Assembly: GCA_046726955.1 (NCBI GenBank)
Contig: JBKPBQ010000074.1
Coordinates: 1 to 7,000, forward strand
From: CAVPGH01 sp046726955
GTDB lineage: Bacteria; Acidobacteriota; Vicinamibacteria; Fen-336
Length of the DNA: 7,000 nt
Direction of reading: 5' to 3'
In this document: one piece after another, positions 1-6,580 of the stretch
Position numbering within the stretch: the stretch's first letter is position 1
Layout of the letters: the number at the start of each line of letters is the position of its first letter
Program-made: the position numbers and the translations under genes
The notes under the pieces: model-generated
The model's input: only the letters and a program-made list of their open reading frames with translations
What the model was told of the DNA's origin: nothing
Databases searched by the model: none

Positions 1-133
1 GCACGTACCCCTGTCAACGCTTCAGACACGCCCTTGCAGGCGTGCCCACATGACTCGAGGCCACTGTGGGCGGCTACCCCTTCAGTGTCTGGCTCTTTCA
101 TCCATTGCACCTTGCCGGTTTACCCCGGCGCGT

Positions 134-301
134 CAGTTCCATCACCGCTACCCGTACGGAATGGGTGGCGGGCCCGAGCCGCGGAACATCTCTCTGCTCT
201 GCCGCACGCACAACGACTACCTCGCCGAGCTGGACTACGGGAAGAAGGTGATGGACCGGCACCGGCGCTCGGGAGAGAGTGATCCGGATCCCGACGGCTG
301 A
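134..301 (+). pseudogene. HNH endonuclease C-terminal remnant
   Basis: This stretch reads like the tail of a small HNH nuclease domain. HHRYPYGMGG begins at base 140, followed by NISLLCRTHNDYLAELDYG from base 185, a charged tail, and a TGA stop at 299-301. The spacing His-His ... Asn ... His-Asn, followed by an acidic 'AE.DYG' segment, matches the HNH pattern in which these residues bind the metal and activate water for phosphodiester cleavage. The frame is open leftward to base 2, with an ATG at 50. However, the residues before base 134 do not resemble the expected 'RDGGRC...C' zinc-knuckle half. The upstream half has therefore either decayed or lies in another frame after an indel. The gene is on the opposite strand from the operon and unrelated to it. 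Such degenerate HNH tails are common as isolated fragments in GC-rich genomes. Function is probably lost. Family resemblance is fairly sure; pseudogene status is inferred because the window starts here. Confidence 0.5.
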
Positions 302-658
302 CGTTCAGGCGGTGCCGCCGTCTCCGACGAATGAGGTCGAAGCCGAAAGAGGCACGGCGCGCCAGACACGGGAGGTCTGGCAAGAATTTGTCCCGCGATA
401 GGCGAACAGGGTGGGAAGCAAGCGGTCGTGGCCGGCGGAGAGAATGCACATACGGCTGGCCGTGAGCGCCTCTCTGAATGGATCGAGTGGGACGCGCTAG
501 GTGCGGACCGCCGCTCGACAGCGATCCCATTCACGCGCGGCTGCGGGCTCGCATCGACATCGGTCGACCGCGCGCACGAGCGGCTCTCGGCTCTGGGGCC
601 TGCTCGCGATGGTTCCGGGCGTCCGTATCCGCAGCCGTGCGCTATCGCGTTTCCGCGG
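302..658. other. Intergenic region without a recognised gene
   Basis: This is the gap between the plus-strand HNH remnant and the end of the minus-strand operon. I find no tRNA, rRNA, CRISPR or insertion-sequence signature. The open frames here on either strand do not resemble known proteins and continue as antisense shadows. The only structures noted are a 7-bp hairpin at 361-381 and an isolated 10-bp palindrome at 561-570. It lies downstream of the operon stop, so it would carry the operon's 3' untranslated end. No clear terminator sits immediately after the TAG at 661-659. Confidence 0.5.
361..381. terminator. Possible weak terminator hairpin
   Basis: A perfect 7-bp inverted repeat, GCCAGAC and GTCTGGC, is separated by a 7-base loop (ACGGGAG). 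It lies 60 bases after the stop of the plus-strand HNH remnant and about 280 bases beyond the minus-strand operon stop. Neither flank has a proper run of T. The plus side continues AAGAATTTG; the minus side has only a short CTCTTT some bases away. It could be a Rho-assisted or decayed terminator, or chance. Confidence 0.2.
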
Positions 659-3600
659 CTAGAGCGGGTCGGGGCCTTCGAGGGCGTGCCGGGCCAGGTA
701 GTGCGAGAGCCGCAGGTCGGGGAGCAGGAAGACCTGGCGGAAGCGCTCCCGCGCTTCCTCTTCGCGACCGAGGGCGCGGAGGAGGAGGCCCTGCGCGTAG
801 GTGGCGATGCCCGGGAAGGCGGTCCCCCGGGCCAGGAACTCCCGCGCGCGCTCGAGGCTCGCCGCGAGGTCGCGGGTCTGTGCCGCCGCGTCGGCCGTCC
901 CCAGCCGCCGGGCGGCGAGGGCGGCGAAGACGGGCTTCATGTTCGGCCAGTCCTCCCCCTTCGTGGCGCGCTCCCAGTGGGTGCGCGCGTCCGCCGGGCG
1001 GGCCGCGGCCGCGAGGATCTCGCCGATCACGTACTGCACTCGCACCCCGTCCACGAACGCCTTCATCCCGTCGCGCGTGAAGGACAGCCCGGGCACCGGC
1101 CGCTCCAGCGACTGCACGATCTCGACGGCCTCGGGGCCCTTGCCCTCGCGGGCGAGCGCGAGCGCGCGCCGCAAGCGGACCTCGAGGTAGACCTGTCGGA
1201 CGTTCGTGCCGTTCTCCTCGCGCGGGAAGAAGCGGTTGGCGAAGAGGGCTTCGACCTCCCCGGCCTGCCCGGCATCCGTGAGGGCGAGCGCCAGCTTTTC
1301 GACGAGTACCGGCGGTAGGGACGCGCGATCGGGATAGCGCTCGATCACGGCCGCGTGCTCGGCGGCGGGCCGGCCCAGCAGGCTCAACGTCTGGTCGACG
1401 CCGACGTAGAGGGCGACGTTGTCGCGGTCCACGTCGAGACCCTCGCGGAAGAGTGCGAGCGCGCCCGCGGCGTCGCCCTTCGCATGAAGCACGGTCAGCC
1501 CGAGGTTCCGATGGAGGACGGGCCGCTTCGGATCGAGACGGCGGGTCTCCTGCCACTCCGCGATCGCCTCGTCCGTGCGGCCTCCGGACAAGAGCAGTGA
1601 GCCGAGGAGGAAATGCGCGGTCGCGTCGTCCGGATTCGCATGAAGGGCGGCGCGCAGCACCGGCTCCGTGGACGCGCGGCTCGGAAAGACGTAGCGCGTG
1701 GACTGGGCGGAGGCAGCGTCGTAATCCTTCCTGCCCGACTCCCCGCGCCGCTCGCGGCAGTAGCCTCGGTAGTACGCGACGAGCGGGTAGTCCTGGGGCG
1801 CGGCTGTGCCCGCTTCCGCCGACACTCCTTCGCCCGTCGGGTACCGCCGGTCGAGCAGCTCGATCGCGTCGTCGAGGAGGCCGAGGCCCATGTAGTCCTC
1901 GACCACGTCCAGCGCCCGCTCGGGGTCTCCGGCAAGATGCAGCCAGAGACCGTCGTCCCCGCCTCCAAGCTTGAGCGCCTCGTGGCGCAGGAACCCGCCC
2001 GTGGGATCGAGCGTCCGCCAGTAGGAGAGGCGCTCGCGCGCGGCGTCAACCAGGCCGAGGCGGCGCAGCAACGCAACCTCGAGCCCACCGAGGCGCACGG
2101 CATCGGCGGAGTCATCGAGCGCTGCGCGCACGCGGCCGAGGGCGGCGTCGAGATGGCCCTGCCGAGCGTCCAGCCGAGCGAGCTCCAGGCGGGCCGCGGG
2201 CCGGAAGGGAGCGAGGATCGAAGCGGCTTCCCACTCCGCGCGCGCCTTCTCGTCCTGACCCTGCGCGGCCAGCGCGAGCCCGAGGTAGTAGCGGACCTCG
2301 GGGTCGTTGCTGACCCGCGCCCTCGCCCGCTCGAGCTTCGGCAGGGCGTCCCCGCCGCGCTTCAGCGCGACCTCGAGCCGGCCGGCCGCCTTCAGAAGAC
2401 CGAAGCTCTCTGGGAACCGCGAGAGCCCCTCGGCATACGTCGCCTCCACCGCGAGGAGCTTGCCTTCGCGCTCCTGGTCGTCGCCGATCTGGAGGAAGTC
2501 GCCGTCGGTGCGCGCATCGGCGGACGGCGTCGCGGGAGCGGGCTGCCGGCCCAGACGGATCTCCGACTCCGGCGCGTAGTCCCACTGGTCTTCCGTGTGG
2601 GCGATGAGCACGCGGCCGTCGCCGTCCACCACCTCGAGCGTGTACCGCGAGCGAGCGGGCAGGCCGCGCTTGCTGCCGCGGATCACCGAAGCAGGATCGG
2701 CGTCGAGCGGCTCGCTCAGGACGACGCGGTCGCCGTCCTTCAGGCGCACGAGGCCTCCCTTCACCGAGCGCGTGAGGTTTGCCCCGTACGCGAGAGTCAC
2801 GGTCCCCGCCTTTTCGGCCTTGCGGTCGAGTGCAACCACGGCGTCCGGATTGGCGCGGGTGATGTCGCCGATTCCCCGCACAGGCAGCCAGTACTCCGTG
2901 AACCGGATCGACTCCTGCGGCTCGAGGAAGCCGTAAGTCTCCTGGTTGCGGAAGAGCCCGGCCTGCACCTCGACGTACGCGCTCATGTCGTCGGAGAGCG
3001 CGCGCCGCCAGTCGATCCCGTCGGCGTCACCCCCGAACGACCAGATCTTCTTCGTGGGGGCGTCCTCCGGCGACGAGTAGTGGACGACGCCGGCCTGCGA
3101 CCAAGGGTGGTAGACGCCCATGAAGGCCTCGCGGCTGCCGTGGCTGAAGAGCGAGACGGGGCCATACAGGTGGTTGCCGACGAGAGAGAGGTCGACGCCG
3201 GCGGAATCGACGGGCCAGGTGTCCACCTCGCGGAAGCCGTGGGAGGCCGTCCAGCGCATCGGGTAGTGGATGCGGCTGTCGTCGTGAACGCGCACCGCCG
3301 CGTTGTTCCACCAGTAGAAGCGATGACGGACGGGACTCCGGTTGTAGAGCGCGACCCGCTGCTCGAGCAAGGAGCGTCCGGGGGAGAGCCGCAGCTCCAC
3401 CCGCCACTGCATCCCATACGGACGATCGACGTTGCCCACCCAGATGGAGGCGCTGCCGTCGGGGTTTGCAACCGTCGCGTAGTCGACGGGCGACATCGAC
3501 ATCCAGTTGTGCGAGACCGGGAAGTTGAACTCGACACCGTAGGCGGCCCAGGCCCCGCGATAGCCGATCCTCGCCTTCCGGATCGAGCGATTCGCGTAGA

Positions 3601-3934
3601 ACATCTCCGCCCCGTTCGCCTTGTCGACACACGTGTAGAGATGGCCGCCCAGCTCGGGCAGGACCGCGAGCTTCAGGTGCTCGTTCTCGAGGAAGAGCGC
3701 GCGGTAGCGGACCGTGCTCTGCTTGCCCGTGAGACTCTCGCGCAGCGCGTAGGGGTAGTTGAACCGGCCGCTCTGGAAGAGGTCGAACGGCGGGTTGACG
3801 TCGGGCGGGCCTTCCTCGTCGGTGGGCAGGTCGAGGAATCCCTCGGAGACGGTCACGGCGGCGGCACCCCCCACCGTCTCTGTTGCGAGCGCGGCAGCTA
3901 CGAGAACGAACGGGAGGACTACCGCTCGCGTCAC
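659..3934 (-). CDS. Exported DUF5107 domain protein with TPR array
   Basis: The protein is 1091 residues and begins at a GTG. Residues 1-26 look like a Sec signal peptide: basic MTR, then a hydrophobic VVLPFVLVAAAL stretch, then an Ala-rich cleavage region. This predicts a periplasmic or surface location. Residues about 45-350 match DUF5107, a beta-sandwich related to the galactose-mutarotase/glycosidase fold, with LPELGGHLYTCVDK (92-105), a GVEFNFPVSHNW segment (133-144), YGMQWRVELRLSPG (173-186), YNRSPVRHRFYWWNN (197-211) and LFRNQETYGFLEPQE (327-341). Residues about 360-460 look like a linking beta domain. Residues about 485-1085 are helical TPR-type repeats, clearest around 754-855 (NPDDATAHFLLGSLLLSGGRTDEA). 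The family is assumed to bind or act on carbohydrate, and I do not know its chemistry. It is the last gene of the run, and its GTG overlaps the stop of the isomerase-deaminase gene. Domain calls are confident; the role in glycan or glycoside processing is inferred from fold and neighbours. Confidence 0.9.
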   Translation of the reverse strand: MTRAVVLPFVLVAAALATETVGGAAAVTVSEGFLDLPTDEEGPPDVNPPFDLFQSGRFNYPYALRESLTGKQSTVRYRALFLENEHLKLAVLPELGGHLYTCVDKANGAEMFYANRSIRKARIGYRGAWAAYGVEFNFPVSHNWMSMSPVDYATVANPDGSASIWVGNVDRPYGMQWRVELRLSPGRSLLEQRVALYNRSPVRHRFYWWNNAAVRVHDDSRIHYPMRWTASHGFREVDTWPVDSAGVDLSLVGNHLYGPVSLFSHGSREAFMGVYHPWSQAGVVHYSSPEDAPTKKIWSFGGDADGIDWRRALSDDMSAYVEVQAGLFRNQETYGFLEPQESIRFTEYWLPVRGIGDITRANPDAVVALDRKAEKAGTVTLAYGANLTRSVKGGLVRLKDGDRVVLSEPLDADPASVIRGSKRGLPARSRYTLEVVDGDGRVLIAHTEDQWDYAPESEIRLGRQPAPATPSADARTDGDFLQIGDDQEREGKLLAVEATYAEGLSRFPESFGLLKAAGRLEVALKRGGDALPKLERARARVSNDPEVRYYLGLALAAQGQDEKARAEWEAASILAPFRPAARLELARLDARQGHLDAALGRVRAALDDSADAVRLGGLEVALLRRLGLVDAARERLSYWRTLDPTGGFLRHEALKLGGGDDGLWLHLAGDPERALDVVEDYMGLGLLDDAIELLDRRYPTGEGVSAEAGTAAPQDYPLVAYYRGYCRERRGESGRKDYDAASAQSTRYVFPSRASTEPVLRAALHANPDDATAHFLLGSLLLSGGRTDEAIAEWQETRRLDPKRPVLHRNLGLTVLHAKGDAAGALALFREGLDVDRDNVALYVGVDQTLSLLGRPAAEHAAVIERYPDRASLPPVLVEKLALALTDAGQAGEVEALFANRFFPREENGTNVRQVYLEVRLRRALALAREGKGPEAVEIVQSLERPVPGLSFTRDGMKAFVDGVRVQYVIGEILAAAARPADARTHWERATKGEDWPNMKPVFAALAARRLGTADAAAQTRDLAASLERAREFLARGTAFPGIATYAQGLLLRALGREEEARERFRQVFLLPDLRLSHYLARHALEGPDPL
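3931..3934 (-). promoter_or_regulatory. GTGA stop/start overlap
   Basis: On the minus strand the four bases GTGA contain both the GTG start of the DUF5107 gene and the TGA stop of the isomerase-deaminase gene. This overlap fixes the choice of a non-ATG start. It also puts the start immediately before the signal-peptide-like sequence. A GGA lies about nine bases upstream, inside the preceding gene, so translation is probably coupled. Confidence 0.7.
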
Positions 3935-5565
3935 GCCGTCGGTTCCGGGGCGGTCAGTCCCGCCGCGGATGCCTCATCCAGGAACAGCGTCGCCCGCGGG
4001 TGCCGGCGCAGGATCGACGCGGGGCACGCGCACGTGACCGGTCCCTGCAGCGCCTCCGCGATGGCCTTCCGCTTCGCGGGGCCGGGCACGATCGCGACCG
4101 CGGTGGGCACGCGCATCAGGAAGGGAATCGACAGGGAAAGCGCGCGCCGAGGCACGTCCTCCAGCCGCGCGAACGAACCGTCGTTGACCTGCTGCTGCCG
4201 GCACACCTCGTCGAGCGTGACCACCCGCACGTCGAGCGGCTCGCGGAAATCGCAACAGGGCGGGTCGATGAAGGCGAGGTGCCCGTTCTCCCCGATGCCG
4301 AGGATCGCGAGCTGCGGACGCTCGCGGCGCAACAACTCCGCATAGCGGCGGGCCTCGCCGTCGAGGTCCGCGGCCTCCCCATCCAGGCCGTTGAAGGCAG
4401 CCACCGGCACGTGGTCGAAGAGCCGCTCCTGCAGGAAGCGCCGGAAGGAGGCGGGGTGGTCCTTCGAGACGCCCGCGTACTCGTCGAGGTGGAAGGCGGT
4501 GACGCGCGGCCAGTCGATCTTGGCGTCCCCGCGCAGCTCGGCCAGGAACTCGTTCTGCGACGGGGCGGACGCGAAGATCACGGCGGCCCGCCCGTCGCGG
4601 TCGAGGAGACGACGGATCTCGTCCGAGACGAGCCGCGCCGACGCACGCCCGACCGCAGGGCGATCCGGGTGCACTTCCACCGCGAGCCGGCCGCAGTTGA
4701 AGTGGCGCGGCGCGGCGGGAGCGATCTCCTCGCCGCGGAGCCGCTGGCTGACGTACCGGATGAAGTGCGGGAGCGCGATCTCCGGCTCCTCGATCTCGGG
4801 ATGCCAGCGTTTCTCCCACTCGAAGGAGACGAAGCCCGCGTAGCCGCGCCGGGCCAGCACGTCGAGCACGTCCTCGGCGGGAAACTCCCCGCGGCCCATG
4901 AGCACGGGCGTCCAGGGGATGGGCGGCGCACCTTCCGATCGGGGCGGAACGACGTCCTTCAGGTGCACGTGCCGGACGGCGTCGCCGAGCGCACGCGCGC
5001 CATCGGCGGGAGCCTCCCCGAACTCCGAGAACGCGTTCGCGGGATCCCAGATCGCGGCGGCGCCGGGAGCCGCGGTCTTGTCGAGCACCCCGCGGGCGGC
5101 GGCACCCGTCGCGAAGTCGCCGTGGGTCTCGAGCCAACACTCGACGCCGGCCTGACGTCCCCGCTCGGCCAGCGAGCGCAGCGCGTCTGCGATCCAGCCC
5201 TCGGTCGAGGCGCGATCCGCACCCGGCTGCACGCGATCGCCGAAAACGCGGATCCCCGGCGCGGAGAGCGCGGCCGCGAGGTCGATGGTGCGCGCGGCCT
5301 CGTCGAGCGCGGTCGCCCGCTTGGCGGCGTCGGGGTGGTGGAAGAACGATCGGCTGTCCACGCAGGACACGACGAGCCCCGCGTCGGCGAGCCGTCGGAG
5401 GGTTTCGGCGAGGCCGGCGCCCAGGAGCTCGGGCCGAGCCCAGAGCGCGTCGTCGTCCTCCAGGAACCGCAGCTCGATACCGTCGTAGCCGTAGCGGCCC
5501 GCCGCGTCGATGACGCGAGCGAGCGTCCACGAGGGGCAGCCGAGTGTCGAGAACGAGAGCTTCAT
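3931..5565 (-). CDS. Sugar phosphate isomerase / NagB-like deaminase fusion
   Basis: The protein is 544 residues and joins two cytoplasmic enzymes in one frame. Residues 1-275 are a xylose-isomerase-like TIM barrel (AP endonuclease 2 superfamily). It opens with the typical MKLSFSTLGCP and carries the usual metal-site segments: E146 in ETHGD, D174 in WDPAN, H199/H201 in HVHLKD and E249 in SFEWE. Residues about 288-540 are a NagB/6-phosphogluconolactonase-type domain with APSQNEF (334-340), FHLDEYAG (358-365), LGIGENGHLAF (422-432), CRQQQVNDG (455-463) and the lysine K498 in GPAK. E. coli NagB deaminates and isomerises glucosamine 6-phosphate to fructose 6-phosphate. This copy has N427 where E. 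coli has D141, and D434 where it has E148; H429 is kept. The substrate may therefore differ. The linker (276-287) has no stop and no ATG. The start was chosen by the family N-terminus and by the ATGA overlap with the dehydrogenase. Each half is close to a full-length single-domain enzyme, so this is a true fusion by sequence. Confidence 0.92.
   Translation of the reverse strand: MKLSFSTLGCPSWTLARVIDAAGRYGYDGIELRFLEDDDALWARPELLGAGLAETLRRLADAGLVVSCVDSRSFFHHPDAAKRATALDEAARTIDLAAALSAPGIRVFGDRVQPGADRASTEGWIADALRSLAERGRQAGVECWLETHGDFATGAAARGVLDKTAAPGAAAIWDPANAFSEFGEAPADGARALGDAVRHVHLKDVVPPRSEGAPPIPWTPVLMGRGEFPAEDVLDVLARRGYAGFVSFEWEKRWHPEIEEPEIALPHFIRYVSQRLRGEEIAPAAPRHFNCGRLAVEVHPDRPAVGRASARLVSDEIRRLLDRDGRAAVIFASAPSQNEFLAELRGDAKIDWPRVTAFHLDEYAGVSKDHPASFRRFLQERLFDHVPVAAFNGLDGEAADLDGEARRYAELLRRERPQLAILGIGENGHLAFIDPPCCDFREPLDVRVVTLDEVCRQQQVNDGSFARLEDVPRRALSLSIPFLMRVPTAVAIVPGPAKRKAIAEALQGPVTCACPASILRRHPRATLFLDEASAAGLTAPEPTA
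5562..5565 (-). promoter_or_regulatory. ATGA stop/start overlap
   Basis: On the minus strand ATGA holds the ATG of the isomerase-deaminase fusion and the TGA of the dehydrogenase. A weak GGA (bases 5577-5575) lies nine bases upstream of the ATG. This supports coupled translation and selects this ATG, although the fusion's reading frame stays open far upstream opposite the dehydrogenase frame. Confidence 0.75.
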
Positions 5566-6578
5566 GTCATTCGGTCCAGCATGGCTTGTGTCACGCGGTT
5601 GGCAAGACGCCGCCCGGTGAAGAATCGCTCGAGCGTTTCGAGCACGATGTCGGCCATCGCCCGCCGCACCGCCAGGGCGGCCGCGCCGACGTGCGGAGTG
5701 AGGGTCGCGCCCGGCAGCCGTCGCAAGGGATGGCGGGGGGGCAGCGGCTCCAGCGGATCGGTCACGTCGAGGGCACACCGGAGGCGGCCGCGCCGCACCT
5801 CGCGGACGAGCGCCTCGAGGTCCACGAGCCCTCCCCGCGCGACGTTCACCACGAGCGCTCCCGCGGGCAGGAGCGAAAGCGCGCGACGGTCGATCATCCC
5901 CCGCGTGGCGTCCGTCAATCCGGCGGCGAGGACGAGGAATTCCGCGGACCGTAGCAGACGCGGCAACGGCAAGAACGTCACACCGTAGGCGCCGGCCAGT
6001 CGTCGAGGCACATAGGGATCGTAGACGAGGACGCGGGGACCGAAGAGCCGCAGCCTCTCCGCGATCGCCCGGCCGATGTGGCCGAAGCCGACGAGGCCCA
6101 CCGTGCGGTCGCGCAAGCTCTCCCGTCCTCCGCCGTGCAGGTGGAGCGCCTGGTAGATGCGGCTCGACGGCCGCCGCAGCGCCTCGCGATACTCCTCTAC
6201 GCGCCGGACGTCGCGCAGGAGGAACGTCACCGCAAGCTCGGCCACGTACGGGGCCATGGGCGACGGCGCGTTCGCAATTACGAGGCGGGAGAAGAGCGGC
6301 CGCGCGAACTTGCCCTTCACTTCCCCGCCGCAGTGCGCGGCGATGCGGAGGCGCGGGGCGATCTCGAGCAGGTCCTCCCCGAGGCGCGGGCTGTCCCACG
6401 TCGTCACGAGGCCGTCGGCATCCGCGAGCTGCCCGCGGAGGCGCGCATCGACACGCCGCGACTCGCTCCGCACCCAGTCCACCGCGCGAGACAGCCGCCG
6501 GCGGCGGGGCGCGTCGAAGAACGACTCGAAGAGCGTGCGCCCCGAGAGCACGACGACGCGCGGCCGGCGGCGCGGCAT
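5562..6578 (-). CDS. D-2-hydroxyacid dehydrogenase
   Basis: This is a 338-residue NAD-dependent dehydrogenase of the D-isomer-specific 2-hydroxyacid family, close to the usual length. It would interconvert a 2-hydroxy acid and a 2-keto acid in the cytoplasm. The Rossmann motif GFGHIG is at 164-169, and the acidic D187 (VYDPY) at the end of the second strand favours NAD over NADP. The catalytic set is R248 in NVARGG, E277 in DVTDPLEPLPP and H296 in LTPHVG. The Glu motif is one residue longer than the classic DVFEPEP form, which I recall as normal for one subfamily. The substrate-binding lobe is formed by residues 1 to about 108 plus the C-terminus. The start is taken as the ATG at 6578, in a TGATG overlap with the transporter gene; the TTG just before it (6581) would add one residue. 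The substrate cannot be told from sequence; the neighbouring transporter and sugar enzymes suggest a sugar-derived acid such as a glycerate or aldonate. Confidence 0.9.
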   Translation of the reverse strand: MPRRRPRVVVLSGRTLFESFFDAPRRRRLSRAVDWVRSESRRVDARLRGQLADADGLVTTWDSPRLGEDLLEIAPRLRIAAHCGGEVKGKFARPLFSRLVIANAPSPMAPYVAELAVTFLLRDVRRVEEYREALRRPSSRIYQALHLHGGGRESLRDRTVGLVGFGHIGRAIAERLRLFGPRVLVYDPYVPRRLAGAYGVTFLPLPRLLRSAEFLVLAAGLTDATRGMIDRRALSLLPAGALVVNVARGGLVDLEALVREVRRGRLRCALDVTDPLEPLPPRHPLRRLPGATLTPHVGAAALAVRRAMADIVLETLERFFTGRRLANRVTQAMLDRMT

Positions 6579-6580
6579 CA
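6576..6580 (-). promoter_or_regulatory. TGATG overlap with AAGG ribosome binding site
   Basis: On the minus strand TGATG combines the TGA stop of the transporter gene with the ATG of the dehydrogenase gene. An AAGG (bases 6589-6586) sits seven bases upstream of the ATG and is a plausible Shine-Dalgarno core. This favours the ATG over the adjacent TTG and supports translational coupling. Confidence 0.65.

Noticed and set aside
308..319. Small GC hairpin GGCG-GTGC-CGCC after the HNH remnant
   Set aside because: The stem is only four or five pairs, there is no T-run, and such motifs are frequent in GC-rich DNA.
120..534. Minus-strand open frames downstream of the operon that could be a small fifth gene
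   Set aside because: Their translations are Arg/Ser/Pro-rich with no domain. They overlap the HNH remnant antisense, and I see no convincing ribosome binding site or coupling to the operon.
561..570. Perfect 10-bp palindrome CGGTCGACCG as an operator
   Set aside because: A 10-bp perfect palindrome is expected several times by chance in 7 kb, and this one is not near a start site of any supported gene.
428..1318. A 296-codon plus-strand open frame spanning the intergenic gap and the operon end
   Set aside because: Its larger part is antisense to the TPR region, and the intergenic part resembles nothing known.
1613..4345. A 910-codon open frame on the plus strand opposite the DUF5107 gene
   Set aside because: The translation has low complexity (Arg, Glu, Val and Ala rich) with no family resemblance. 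It is antisense to a strongly recognisable protein. GC-rich codon usage with G/C in third positions readily leaves such antisense frames open.
3883..5988. A 701-codon plus-strand open frame opposite the fusion and dehydrogenase genes
   Set aside because: It is antisense to two well-supported genes and has no recognisable domain. It is a compositional shadow.
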